NCBI GenBank assembly: GCA_049520515.1
Contig: JBEKPS010000003.1
Location: 325,532-389,531 of the forward strand
Reading direction: 5' to 3'
Length of the DNA: 64,000 bases
Source: JAFAMS01 sp049520515
GTDB taxonomy: Bacteria > Vulcanimicrobiota > Vulcanimicrobiia > Vulcanimicrobiales > Vulcanimicrobiaceae
The notes under the pieces were generated by a model that ran no database searches, was not told where the DNA came from, and saw only the letters and a list, made by a program, of their open reading frames with translations. The position numbers and the translations under genes were made by a program. Below, piece by piece: positions 24,881-33,787 of this stretch (position 1 is the stretch's first letter; every line of letters starts with the position of its first letter).

Positions 24881-25725
24881 ATGCGCACCTTATTCATGTA
24901 AGCTGCGCGATCGGGAACATCGTCGATCCACTCCCCTCGCCACACATCGAAATCTTCGGGCAGCCGCGTGGCACGATGATACGCTTCGAACGCCGCGTGA
25001 TCGCGCTCGCGATACCCTTCGACGGGCGACGGATGTGCGGCGCCCGGCTCGACGACGACTGCGTCGACCAGTAAGCCGGGGATCAGCGTACGATTGGGCT
25101 CGGTTCGTATGACCTCCGGCTGGACGAGCTCTTCGGTCAGTACGATCACGCGTTCGGCGGCCCGTACGCTCTCCAGCGTCGTGCCAAGGTTACCCCAGAC
25201 GTGCGCGTTGCCATGGGAATCGGCGCGCTGTGCGACGACGATTGCGACGTCCACCGCGATCGCACGCACGGCGTAGACGCGTTCGCTGCCGAACGGATCC
25301 TTAATTTCGCGGAATACTTCGTGCTGCAGAGCGATGTCGGTCCCGAAGAGCGAGCGTGTAATTCCGAACGGTACGCCCTCAGCCGCCGCGCGCAAACCCG
25401 TTGCATACGTCAGATTCGTATAGTTGGTGATCGCGATCGTGGGCGGACTCGCCTCGGCCGCTCGCCGGAAATTGTGTCCGAGACCGGCGCCGACGTTCCC
25501 GACCCACGCAACCTCCAGTGCGCGCACGCAACCCGCGCCGATCAGTTGATCGTAGAGCATGTCACTGATCGGGCCGACGAGCGTGAGATCGCGTTTGCCC
25601 TGACGGATGATCTCATGTCCTGCCGAAAACGGAATGCGCGCTTCGAGACCGCATGCGGCGCTGACGCGATCCCCATCGCGTACCAATCGCGCGATGGCAT
25701 CGGCGGTAGTGGTGAGTTTGCTCAA
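24877..25725 (-). CDS. CoA-transferase alpha subunit (GctA/IpdA-like)
   Basis: 282 residues from TTG 25725, overlapping the ligase stop as TTGA. Characteristic elements: ADAIARLVRDGDRV, HEIIRQGKRDLTLVGPISDM, VGNVGAGLGHNFRRA and DVAIVVAQRADSHGNAHVWG. Partner of the beta subunit encoded next with a 4-base overlap. The family transfers CoA to glutaconate, 3-oxoadipate or related acids, or hydrolyses steroid ring-derived CoA esters. The acceptor is not evident. Confidence 0.85.
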   Translation of the reverse strand: MSKLTTTADAIARLVRDGDRVSAACGLEARIPFSAGHEIIRQGKRDLTLVGPISDMLYDQLIGAGCVRALEVAWVGNVGAGLGHNFRRAAEASPPTIAITNYTNLTYATGLRAAAEGVPFGITRSLFGTDIALQHEVFREIKDPFGSERVYAVRAIAVDVAIVVAQRADSHGNAHVWGNLGTTLESVRAAERVIVLTEELVQPEVIRTEPNRTLIPGLLVDAVVVEPGAAHPSPVEGYRERDHAAFEAYHRATRLPEDFDVWRGEWIDDVPDRAAYMNKVRM

Positions 25726-27194
25726 ACCTCGGTCGTTGCTTCGCGCAGGACGAAGCGTTGCGTCTTGCCGGTCGCGGTTTTCGGCAACGAGTTGACGACT
25801 GTTACCCAGCGCGGGTATTTGTGCGGCGTCAGACGGTCTTTAACGAAGTCTTGCAGCTCGGTTTGCAGATCTTCGGAAGCGAAATTGGCCGCGCGCAACA
25901 CGACGTATGCGTGCGGCTTAACGAGCCCATCGTCATCTTCGCGTCCGACGACGGCGCATTCGAGGATTGCATCGTGTTCGGCGATGATGTTTTCGACCTC
26001 GACCGGCGAGACCCACATCCCGCTGACCTTGAGCATGTCGTCGCTGCGGCCCGCGTGCCAATAGATTCCCTCGCCGTCGCGGCGATATTTGTCGCCGGTC
26101 CGAATCCACTCGCCTTCCAGCGTGGCTTTGGTGCGTTCATGCTTGTTCCAGTAGAACGCCATCGTCGAATCGCCGCGCACGAGCAGATCGCCGATCTCGT
26201 TGTCTGCGCAATCGCGGCCGTTTTCGTCGACTATACGTACGTCGTAGCCCGGAACGGGGCGTCCGCTCGCGCCGGCTACGGCGCCTCCCGGCATGTTGGC
26301 CATAAACATGTGTGTGATCTCGGTCGTACCGATCCCGTCACAAATCTCGAGTCCCGTTTGTGCTTGCCAACGATTGAAGAGCGCGGGGGGAAGCGACTCG
26401 CCGGCGCTCACGCAGACGCGAACGCTCGAGAAGTCAGCCTTTACGCCTTCATCCATGGCGGCGAGCATTTGCGCGTACGCGGTCGGAACGGCGAAAAACA
26501 ACGTCGGCTTGTGGCGCCGGACCTGATCGAAAACGGCCTGCGGCGTCGGGCGCTCGGGATAGAGAATCGCGGCTGCGCCGACGTCCATTGGGAAGTACTG
26601 GGCGTTGCCGAGCCCGTATGCGAAAAACAGCTTTGCAACACTGAAGGCACGATCCGAGGTGCGCGTGCACAGTACTTGCTCGCCGTAGGTGCGCGCGCAG
26701 ACCCACATGTCGTGCTGGAGGTGGACGACGCCTTTTGGTTCGCCGGTCGTTCCGCTCGAATATAAGAAGAAGCAGAAGCCGTCGCGATGCGTCGACGCAT
26801 AGTCGAACGGAGCGTGCCTTGCATCGCGCACGACCTGCTCTGGATCGTCGAGGACGGTGAAGGGTGCGCAATCCGCCAGAATCAATTCGCGTTCCGATTC
26901 GCGCAGCGACGTATTGAGCGGAACGGCAACGCCGCCGGCTGCGATCGTCCCCCAAAACGCGATCGACCATGCCGGCGAGTCCGGCAAGAAGATGACGACG
27001 CGCTCGCCGCTTCGCAAGCCGCGCTCGATCAAGCTACCGGCGAAGCCACGCACAGCCAGATCGAGCTCGCGATAGGTGACCGTCGATTGATCCGTGATCA
27101 GCGCGGGAGAATCGCCGCGTCCTAGGGCGACGTTGCGGCCGACGAAGTATTGAGCGGCGTTGAAGCGCTCAGGCAGATGGTCGGCCGCGCGCAT
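25722..27194 (-). CDS. Benzoate-CoA ligase family AMP-forming ligase
   Basis: 490 residues. ANL superfamily: the P-loop YSSGTTGEPKGVVH (about 147-160), GIGTTEITHMF (A5-like, about 287), GEWIRTGDKY with the ribose-binding Asp, and the C-terminal catalytic Lys in PKTATGKTQR. Benzoate-CoA-ligase features include the NAAQYFVGRNV start and FSVAKLFFAYGLGN (about 190). It makes acyl-CoA from an (aromatic) acid, ATP and CoA, with AMP release. Flanked by enoyl-CoA hydratase (3 bases upstream) and CoA-transferase genes (overlap). Benzoate itself is the likely but unproven substrate. Confidence 0.87.
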   Translation of the reverse strand: MRAADHLPERFNAAQYFVGRNVALGRGDSPALITDQSTVTYRELDLAVRGFAGSLIERGLRSGERVVIFLPDSPAWSIAFWGTIAAGGVAVPLNTSLRESERELILADCAPFTVLDDPEQVVRDARHAPFDYASTHRDGFCFFLYSSGTTGEPKGVVHLQHDMWVCARTYGEQVLCTRTSDRAFSVAKLFFAYGLGNAQYFPMDVGAAAILYPERPTPQAVFDQVRRHKPTLFFAVPTAYAQMLAAMDEGVKADFSSVRVCVSAGESLPPALFNRWQAQTGLEICDGIGTTEITHMFMANMPGGAVAGASGRPVPGYDVRIVDENGRDCADNEIGDLLVRGDSTMAFYWNKHERTKATLEGEWIRTGDKYRRDGEGIYWHAGRSDDMLKVSGMWVSPVEVENIIAEHDAILECAVVGREDDDGLVKPHAYVVLRAANFASEDLQTELQDFVKDRLTPHKYPRWVTVVNSLPKTATGKTQRFVLREATTEV

Positions 27195-27197
27195 GCT

Positions 27198-28052
27198 TTA
27201 GCGGTTTTCGAAGCGGGCGACGCGCTGTTCGGTAAAGGCCGCGATGCCTTCGTGCGCATCGTGGCTGCGGAAGAGAATTGATTGCAGCTCGCGTTCGAGT
27301 GCAAGCGCATCCTGCAGCGGAATCTCGGCGCCCGTCTGAATGCTGCGTTTCACGAGGCCGACCGCCATCGGCGCCTTGTTCGGCGAGCAAAATTGTCTGG
27401 CATACGTGAGGATTTGCTCTGCGAACGAAGCCGCGTCGCCTTCGTAGACCTCGTTGACGATCCCCATTTCCTCGGCTAACTCAAAACTGAACGTACGTCC
27501 GGTCGCGATCAGCTCGATGGCCTTCGCTTTTCCGATCAGACGCGCAAGCCGCTGCGTTCCGCCGGTTCCGGGAAGCACGCCGAGGCCGACTTCCGGTAGA
27601 CCGATCTTTCCGCCGTCGCGGCGTGCGATGCGAATGTCGCACGCCATGGCGATCTCGAGTCCGCCACCCACGGTGTGTCCGTTGAGCGCGGCGATCACGA
27701 GCTTTGGCGTCTGTTCGAGGCGCGCGAGCGTCTCGTTGGCGTGCAAGCAGAAGTAATACTTGAACTGCGGCGTGACCGCGTTGAGCATACCGACGTTGGC
27801 ACCGGCGGAGAAGAAGCGCTCGCCTTTTCCGGTCAGCACGATGACTTCGACGCCGTCATCGAAACGTGCGTCGAGAATCGCTTCGTCAAGCTGAAGCATC
27901 ATCTCGTGTGTGTACGTATTCGCCGGAGGATCATCCATTGTGATGATCGCGATGTGCCCGTCTTTTGTGTAATGGATGACGCGTTTGCCGTTACGTTCGG
28001 GCGCCTGGCGACCGAACGGTGTTGCTTGCGCCTGTTTCGTATCGATCGCCAT
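27198..28052 (-). CDS. Enoyl-CoA hydratase/isomerase
   Basis: 284 residues. Crotonase fold after a 30-residue N-terminal extension: oxyanion-hole segment FFSAGANVGML, GHTVGGGLEIAMACDIRIA containing the first catalytic Glu, and GLPEVGLGVLPGTGGTQRL containing the second. Hydrates 2,3-enoyl-CoA. It is far shorter than BoxC (about 550 residues), so although next to a BoxB-like gene it is not a canonical BoxC. It starts 2 bases after the BoxB-like stop. Confidence 0.9.
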   Translation of the reverse strand: MAIDTKQAQATPFGRQAPERNGKRVIHYTKDGHIAIITMDDPPANTYTHEMMLQLDEAILDARFDDGVEVIVLTGKGERFFSAGANVGMLNAVTPQFKYYFCLHANETLARLEQTPKLVIAALNGHTVGGGLEIAMACDIRIARRDGGKIGLPEVGLGVLPGTGGTQRLARLIGKAKAIELIATGRTFSFELAEEMGIVNEVYEGDAASFAEQILTYARQFCSPNKAPMAVGLVKRSIQTGAEIPLQDALALERELQSILFRSHDAHEGIAAFTEQRVARFENR

Positions 28053-28054
28053 GC

Positions 28055-29185
28055 TTAACCCTCGTTTGTCCGTCCCTTAGGTGTAATCCAGTTCGGATTC
28101 TTGAACAGGTCGGCCAGACGCGCTTCATCATCGTGCGTCGGTAAGACGCTCGGCGCGTACGCCGCCCATTCGTCGTCGGTTAGGAGCCGCCCGTCGACGC
28201 TCCAATGCTCGGGAGCGTGATCACCAATCTTGCGGTTGAAGCGCGCGTCAGGCACGTAAAGCTTCTCCGCCGGATTGACGCTGTTCACTTGATCGACAGT
28301 TCGCTTGATCTCGTCGTAGAAGCGCTCGCGGGCGCGTTCGTTGAGCCCCTCGACCCTGGCGGGCTCGTCGGTTTTGTCCTCGTCGTCGCGCCCCTTGATT
28401 CCCCATTCGTACGCCCAACGCGCCGAGCGCGAATGGTCGGTGCCGAACAGATCGAGCGAACCCGAGATCCACTTGTTGTAGTATTTCTGCTGTATGAGGA
28501 CCGGAATGACGGCGGCTTGCGCGATCCGCCGCAGACCCGAGATCCCGGTGCCCATGTGAAAGGATTCTTCTTTTAGCATCGGCAGCATCGAGCGCGAGAG
28601 CGGCGCAAACGCCGAGTGCGAAAGCATCGTCAGTTGAAATTTCCCGTCGCGATCCATGAAGTTCGTGTACGTAAAGAAATCGAGCCAGTGCGTGACGTCT
28701 TCGTTGAAGGCGCGCAGCAGCCGGTTCTTCTTACCGAAGGCACGGCGCTCGAGAAGCTTTTGGGCTTCGATCTTACCGTCGGCACCGAAATGTGTGATCA
28801 GAAGATGACACATCTGAAAACCATGGCGCGTCTCTTCGAGCATGATCCGTGCAAGCGACGCGAGATCGTACTCGCTCGGCGCGTTACTCAAAAGGAACCG
28901 CTGCTGCTCGTTGGACGCAAACTCGGTGTCGCCCTGATAGATCACCATGTTCAGGATCGAGTCACGGATGCGCTGATCGGGGACGTCGAGCAGCCTCTCC
29001 CACTTCTTTCCGCCGGCGAATGAGCCGAAGCTAATCTCGTCGCTGAGCAGCTCGCCGTATTTGGCCTCGAGCTTGTAGCCCGGAACGTGACGGTCGATCA
29101 GCTCGAGATCGAGGCCGATCTCCGCCTGCCAGTCCTTGAGCAGATCAACCCAGTCGTCGAACGTTGATATCCGCCTTGCGGTCAC
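28055..29185 (-). CDS. BoxB/PaaA-like diiron acyl-CoA epoxidase
   Basis: 376 residues from GTG 29185. Ferritin-like diiron oxygenase of the phenylacetyl-/benzoyl-CoA epoxidase family. Iron ligands are visible as an early Glu (YQGDTEFASNEQ, about 86), E-x2-H in MLEETRHGFQMC (about 118) and E-x2-H in LKEESFHMGTG (about 210). The DRDGKFQL and SAFAPLSRSM segments resemble BoxB more than PaaA. BoxB epoxidises benzoyl-CoA with O2 and electrons from BoxA. It is shorter than classical BoxB (about 470), and no BoxA reductase or PaaBCE partner is nearby, so the substrate remains open. Confidence 0.8.
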   Translation of the reverse strand: MTARRISTFDDWVDLLKDWQAEIGLDLELIDRHVPGYKLEAKYGELLSDEISFGSFAGGKKWERLLDVPDQRIRDSILNMVIYQGDTEFASNEQQRFLLSNAPSEYDLASLARIMLEETRHGFQMCHLLITHFGADGKIEAQKLLERRAFGKKNRLLRAFNEDVTHWLDFFTYTNFMDRDGKFQLTMLSHSAFAPLSRSMLPMLKEESFHMGTGISGLRRIAQAAVIPVLIQQKYYNKWISGSLDLFGTDHSRSARWAYEWGIKGRDDEDKTDEPARVEGLNERARERFYDEIKRTVDQVNSVNPAEKLYVPDARFNRKIGDHAPEHWSVDGRLLTDDEWAAYAPSVLPTHDDEARLADLFKNPNWITPKGRTNEG

Positions 29186-29199
29186 GTTCGGTCCCCCCT

Positions 29200-30714
29200 T
29201 TAGAGCGGTATGTTACCGTGCTTTCGGCGCGGACGCTCGACCCGTTTGTTCTGCAGCATTTCGAGCGACGTCGAGATCACGCGGCGCGTCTCTCGCGCTT
29301 CGATGACGTCGTCGATGTATCCGCGTTGTGCGGCGACGAACGGATTTGCGAATCGATTACGGTAGTCTTCGATCAGCTCGGCCGTTTTCGCGGCGGGATC
29401 GGCCGCATCGGCGATCTCACGCCGGAAGAGAATCTTGGCGGCGCCTTCGGCGCCCATGACTGCGATCTCCGACGTCGGCCAAGCGACGTTGATATCGGCG
29501 CGAATGTGTTTGGAAGCCATGACGTCGTATGCGCCGCCATACGCCTTGCGCGTGATGATCGTGATCTTGGGGACCGTGGCCTCCGCGAACGCGTAGAGCA
29601 GCTTGGCACCGTGTTTGATGATGCCGCCATATTCTTGCTCGGTGCCGGGCAAGAAGCCGGGGACGTCGACGAAGGTTACGAGCGGGATGTTGAACGCGTC
29701 GCAAAAGCGCACGAATCGTGCCGCCTTGATCGAGCTGTCGATATCGAGGACGCCGGCGAGCATCTCGGGTTGATTCGCAACGATCCCGACCGAGCGACCG
29801 GCGACGCGTCCGAATCCGATCACGATGTTCTTCGCGTAGAACGCTAGGATTTCGAGAAACTCACCGTCGTCAAGGACGGCGTTGATCGCGCGCTTGATGT
29901 CGTACGGCTTGTTGGGCGCATCCGGGACGAGATCGTCGAGTTCCGGGCACAAGCGCCGCGGATCGTCGTCGCTTGCAAAGACGGGTGGATCGTCGAGATT
30001 GTTCTGCGGCATGAACGAGAGCAGGGCGCGCGTCTGTGCGTTCATTTCATCTTCGTCCGCGGCGACGAGCTGCGCGACGCCACTCTTGGTCGCGTGCGTC
30101 ATCGCGCCACCCAGCTCTTCGAACGTGACGTCTTCCCCAGTCACGGTCTTTATGATCTCGGGTCCAGTGATGAACATTTGCGAGATCTCTTCAACCATGA
30201 TCGTGAAGTCGGTGATCGCGGGCGAATAGACGGCCCCGCCGGCACACGGTCCTGCGATCAAGCTGATCTGTGGGATCACTCCCGAGGCTTGCACGTTGCG
30301 CCAGAAGATCTCGGCGTAACCACCAAGACTGACGACGCCTTCTTGAATGCGCGCGCCGCCCGAATCGTTGATGCCGATCACGGGCGATCCGGTGTGGACC
30401 GCCATGTCCATCACCTTGCAAATTTTTTCGGCGAACACTTCGCCGAGCGATCCGCCTAGGACCGTGAAATCTTGCGAGAAGAGGAAGACTTGGCGGCCGT
30501 CGATGAGCGCGCGGCCCGTAACGACGCCGTCACCGAGAAACTCACGCTCGTCCAAGCCGAACGCGGAGGTTCGGTGAACGGCGAATGCGTCGAATTCGAC
30601 GAATGATTCGGGATCGACGAGCGCGTCGATCCGTTCACGCGCCGTCCGTTTGCCGCGGGCATGCTGCCGCTCGACCGCAGCTTCACCGGCGGGCGCTTGC
30701 GCGAGCTCGCGCAT
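29200..30714 (-). CDS. Acyl-CoA (propionyl-CoA) carboxylase beta subunit, carboxyltransferase
   Basis: 504 residues from ATG 30714. Crotonase-fold carboxyltransferase: HARGKRTARERIDALVDPES at the start, the oxyanion/CoA loops INDSGGARIQEGV and GPCAGGAVYSPA, later FVDVPGFLPGTEQEYGGII, ITRKAYGGAYDVM and EIAVMGAEGAAKIL. Transfers CO2 from carboxybiotin to propionyl-CoA (or a related acyl-CoA). The frame remains open 11 codons upstream (PDVRAQLSK-like, family-typical) but lacks a canonical start there. The alpha subunit is 6 kb downstream in the same leftward run. Confidence 0.92.
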   Translation of the reverse strand: MRELAQAPAGEAAVERQHARGKRTARERIDALVDPESFVEFDAFAVHRTSAFGLDEREFLGDGVVTGRALIDGRQVFLFSQDFTVLGGSLGEVFAEKICKVMDMAVHTGSPVIGINDSGGARIQEGVVSLGGYAEIFWRNVQASGVIPQISLIAGPCAGGAVYSPAITDFTIMVEEISQMFITGPEIIKTVTGEDVTFEELGGAMTHATKSGVAQLVAADEDEMNAQTRALLSFMPQNNLDDPPVFASDDDPRRLCPELDDLVPDAPNKPYDIKRAINAVLDDGEFLEILAFYAKNIVIGFGRVAGRSVGIVANQPEMLAGVLDIDSSIKAARFVRFCDAFNIPLVTFVDVPGFLPGTEQEYGGIIKHGAKLLYAFAEATVPKITIITRKAYGGAYDVMASKHIRADINVAWPTSEIAVMGAEGAAKILFRREIADAADPAAKTAELIEDYRNRFANPFVAAQRGYIDDVIEARETRRVISTSLEMLQNKRVERPRRKHGNIPL

Positions 30715-30747
30715 CTTCGAGAGTTGGGCGCGTACGTCGGGCGTGGC

Positions 30748-31926
30748 TCAGCCGCCGATCAGTGGTTCTTCGCGTGGGAATGCCGCTTGTGCGATCTTGC
30801 TGAGCAGATCGCCTCCCTTGGGTGCCGTCGGCGGTTGGGTCCCGTGAAATTCTCGATATGCTTCTTGCAACAGCGTCTCGGGAGCGATCTCTTTACTCGG
30901 CATACGTGTCGCAACGCCGTGCCGTATGCGCAGATCGCCGGCCCAGATGCTCGCAGAGGGAACGTCGAGCGCCGCAATCGTGGCATCCATCTCGTCGGCG
31001 ATTATTTTTGCGCCTTCGGGCGTTGTGTTAGGAAGAATCGCGACAAATTCCTTATCATGACGGGCCAGCAAATCGGAAGCGCGAGAAGCGCAGGAGCCGA
31101 GTGCGATCGCGACCTGCGTGAGCATCTCGTCGGTCCAGCGGCGATTGTAGCGGTCTTCGATTTGCGCGACAACGAGCGAGATCGGCGCCGGCGAGCGAAT
31201 CCCGCGCGACCACTCCATGTGCAGCCGGGCTTCGAACGCGCGGCGATTGGCAACGCCGGTCGCTTCGTCGACGTCGGTGAGCGCCTTGAGCTTCTCGAGC
31301 TGCGTCGTTCGCTCGTTGATCATGCTGCCGAGCAAATGCGTATCTTGCAGAAGACGCCGCGTGATCAGGCGGACGAGATACAACCCGAACTCCGGATTCT
31401 GGTAGTAGAGCTTGAGGACCGAGTCGGTCGGCATGTGCAAGCTCTCGACGTCGGTGACGCAGACTGCTGAGAGACTGCGTTCCATCGTCGGCGAGAAGAT
31501 CGCCATCTCACCCAGCAGCTCGCCGGCACTAACGGTAACCTCGATTTCGGGGAGCCGTACCGTACCGCTTACGATGTAAAGGACGTCGGTTTGTGGATCG
31601 CCCTTGCGGAAGATGAATTCACCGGCGACGAATTTGCGCGGCGTCATAAAAGGCCGCAGCCAGTCCATCGAAAGATCGTTGGTGAGCGCGGATTGCACTT
31701 TGATCGTCAGCAGCTTGAGCTCCCGCAGCCGCCAAATATTGAGCATCAGCAGGATCGCAAACAGCGCTGCGATCGGCCAGGCTTTCGTCCACACGCCGTA
31801 AACGATGAACATCGTGTTGCTGGCGATCGCGAACTGACGGAGACGGACCGGCGCGCGCATCAAGAAGGTCGCCAGCACAAGTGCGGCGGCCACGAAACCT
31901 AGGATGTCTGGAATGTATGACATCAT
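30748..31926 (-). CDS. Membrane protein with cyclic-nucleotide-binding and degenerate GGDEF domains
   Basis: 392 residues. Two to three hydrophobic helices (about 5-65) form a Popeye-like membrane anchor. A cNMP-binding beta-roll follows (about 90-190; GEFIFRKGDPQTDVLYIVSG, SAGELLGEMAIF). A C-terminal GGDEF-like domain (about 215-345) keeps DEATGVANRRAFEARL but replaces the GGDEF signature with RHDKEF, so cyclase activity is improbable. It may be a ligand-responsive regulator or scaffold. It ends 33 bases before pccB. Confidence 0.78.
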   Translation of the reverse strand: MMSYIPDILGFVAAALVLATFLMRAPVRLRQFAIASNTMFIVYGVWTKAWPIAALFAILLMLNIWRLRELKLLTIKVQSALTNDLSMDWLRPFMTPRKFVAGEFIFRKGDPQTDVLYIVSGTVRLPEIEVTVSAGELLGEMAIFSPTMERSLSAVCVTDVESLHMPTDSVLKLYYQNPEFGLYLVRLITRRLLQDTHLLGSMINERTTQLEKLKALTDVDEATGVANRRAFEARLHMEWSRGIRSPAPISLVVAQIEDRYNRRWTDEMLTQVAIALGSCASRASDLLARHDKEFVAILPNTTPEGAKIIADEMDATIAALDVPSASIWAGDLRIRHGVATRMPSKEIAPETLLQEAYREFHGTQPPTAPKGGDLLSKIAQAAFPREEPLIGG

Positions 31927-31990
31927 CGCCGGTTAGCTCTGGCCGGTCCCTTTAGCCGCACCGAGGCTGACGCCTGCCCCCAGCGGGCAG

Positions 31991-32302
31991 CTACCAGATG
32001 CCCAGCTGAAGCTTTACGTCGTCGCTCGCCATTTCGCGCGGATCCCACGGCGGATCGAACGTGATGTCGACTTTGGCGCTCTCGACGCCCTCGACCGATT
32101 CGACCTTGGACTGGACTGCTTGCTTGAACATCGGTCCGACAGGGCACATCGGGGACGTCAGCGTCATCGTCACGGTGACGTTTTCTTGCTGCTGTCCGTC
32201 GCACTCGATTCCGTAGACGAGACCAAGGTCCAGGATTGGAATATTCAGCTCTGGGTCCATGACCTCCGCAAGCGATTCGCGGACCTGCTCTGGTGTGGGC
32301 AT
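31991..32302 (-). CDS. DUF59 / MIP18-family iron-sulfur assembly factor (PaaD/SufT-like)
   Basis: 103 residues; ATG 32302 has a perfect GGAGG 6 bases upstream. The family pattern is complete: VRESLAEVMDPELNIPILDL, GLVYGIE, then VTMTLTSPMCPVGPMF with the reactive Cys, and VDITFDPPWDPREM. Members help load Fe-S clusters, and PaaD serves the phenylacetyl-CoA epoxidase. Its position upstream of the BoxB-like gene fits either general Fe-S work or an epoxidase accessory. Confidence 0.88.
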   Translation of the reverse strand: MPTPEQVRESLAEVMDPELNIPILDLGLVYGIECDGQQQENVTVTMTLTSPMCPVGPMFKQAVQSKVESVEGVESAKVDITFDPPWDPREMASDDVKLQLGIW

Positions 32303-32327
32303 CAGCAACCTCCGGCGCCTAAGACCG

Positions 32328-33023
32328 TCAGACAGCCAAGTACCGTTGCATCAGCTCCGGATCGGCACGCAGCTGGTCAATTGGACCGCTCGCCATGACG
32401 CGTCCGTTAGAAAGGATGTAGCCGCGATCTGCGAGGCTCATCGCGACCTCGGCATTCTGCTCGACGAGCAGAATCGTGTTGCCCTCGCTCTTGATGTTGC
32501 GGACGACTTCTTCGACGTTCAGGGCGATCATCGGTGCCAAGCCTTCCATCGGCTCGTCGAGCAAGATGATCTCCGGATTCGCAATGAGCGCACGTGCGAT
32601 TGCGAGCATCTGCTGCTCGCCTCCTGAGAGACGCGCGAGCGAGTTGCGGCGCTCACCGAGCACGGCGAAGTAGTCGAAGACCCGCTTCTCGGTCCATGGT
32701 CCCTTGCGGCCGGCAAGCGCGGCCAGACGTAAATTCTCGGCGACGGTCAGATTCGGGAAGATCCGCCGGTCCTCAGGGACGAACGCGATCCCTCGGCGCG
32801 CGAGCGTGAACGGATTCTTCCGCTCGATCTGCGTTCCGTCGAGACGAATCGTCCCCGTTTTCGGCGGTACGACGCCCATGATCGTCTTGAGCGTTGTCGA
32901 GCGTCCGCTGCCGTTGCGGCCGAGCAACGCGACGACCTCGCCTTTGGCAACCTCGAGAGCGACGTCTTTGAGGACGTGGCTCTTGCCGTAGAACGTGTTG
33001 ATGCCATCGAGCGCGAGCAGCAC
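32328..33023 (-). CDS. Branched-chain amino acid-type ABC transporter ATPase (LivF-like), Walker A Lys replaced
   Basis: 231 residues from GTG 33023, overlapping the livG stop by one base. Second ATPase of a Liv-type importer: signature LSGGEQQMLAIARAL, Walker B IILLDEPMEGLAP, H-loop position occupied as in LivF (LLVEQNAE). The Walker A loop reads GRNGSGRSTT, with the invariant Lys codon replaced by CGC (Arg). That would normally impair ATP hydrolysis in this subunit. The other three components follow upstream; no binding protein is adjacent. Confidence 0.88.
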   Translation of the reverse strand: MLLALDGINTFYGKSHVLKDVALEVAKGEVVALLGRNGSGRSTTLKTIMGVVPPKTGTIRLDGTQIERKNPFTLARRGIAFVPEDRRIFPNLTVAENLRLAALAGRKGPWTEKRVFDYFAVLGERRNSLARLSGGEQQMLAIARALIANPEIILLDEPMEGLAPMIALNVEEVVRNIKSEGNTILLVEQNAEVAMSLADRGYILSNGRVMASGPIDQLRADPELMQRYLAV

Positions 33024-33787
33024 TATTTCATGTCTCCGAGATAGGCGCGGCGCACCATCTCGTTGTGGCGAATCTCGTCCGGCGTTCCAACCGCAAGGAT
33101 CCCGCCCGTCTGCATGACGGTGATCGTGTCGGAGATTGCCATCACCGTGTCGATGTCGTGCTCGACCAAGATGACCGTCCGGTTTGCGACGATGCGCTTG
33201 ATCAGCTCCACCGTCGATTGGGTCTCGGCCGGCGACATCCCGGCGAGCGGCTCGTCGAGCAACAGCACCTTCGGCTCGACTGCGAGGACGAGTCCGATCT
33301 CGAGGCGACGCTGGTCGCCATGCGAAAGATTTTCCGCGCGTGCGTCTTGGACGCCCGAGAGGCCGATGTCGCCGAGAATCTGTCGCGTCCGCTCGCCGAT
33401 ATTCCCCATGCGGGATCCGGGCAAGAAGAAGTTCCCCTTCCCGTCATGAACCGCTTGGACCGCCAGGCGCACGTTTTCGCTCACGCTCAATTTCCCGAAG
33501 ATATTGGTGATCTGAAACGAGCGCGCGATGCCGAGACGCGCGCGGCGATAGGCCGGCAAATCGGTGATGTCACGGTCTTCGAACCAGATGCGTCCGTGCG
33601 TCGGCGGCAGCAACCCCGAGAGCAAATTGAAGAACGTCGTTTTGCCGGCGCCGTTGGGTCCGATGATCGTGCGCACGCCGCCGCGTGGTATCTCGATCGA
33701 AATGTCGTTAACGGCGCGGAATCCGGCGAAGTGCCGCGAGAGATTTTCCGTCCGGAACGCGTAACCGGTTCCCAGGGTGGTCGTCAT
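33023..33787 (-). CDS. Branched-chain amino acid-type ABC transporter ATPase (LivG-like)
   Basis: 254 residues from ATG 33787, which overlaps the livM stop by 4 bases; upstream codons in this frame are non-coding shadow of livM. Walker A GPNGAGKTTFFN is intact, with signature LSHGDQRRLEIGLVL, Walker B VLLLDEPLAGMSPAE and H-loop ILVEHDID. The long insert and C-terminal AYLGD tail are typical of LivG. Energises uptake of a branched-chain amino acid, amide or aromatic acid. Confidence 0.92.
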   Translation of the reverse strand: MTTTLGTGYAFRTENLSRHFAGFRAVNDISIEIPRGGVRTIIGPNGAGKTTFFNLLSGLLPPTHGRIWFEDRDITDLPAYRRARLGIARSFQITNIFGKLSVSENVRLAVQAVHDGKGNFFLPGSRMGNIGERTRQILGDIGLSGVQDARAENLSHGDQRRLEIGLVLAVEPKVLLLDEPLAGMSPAETQSTVELIKRIVANRTVILVEHDIDTVMAISDTITVMQTGGILAVGTPDEIRHNEMVRRAYLGDMK

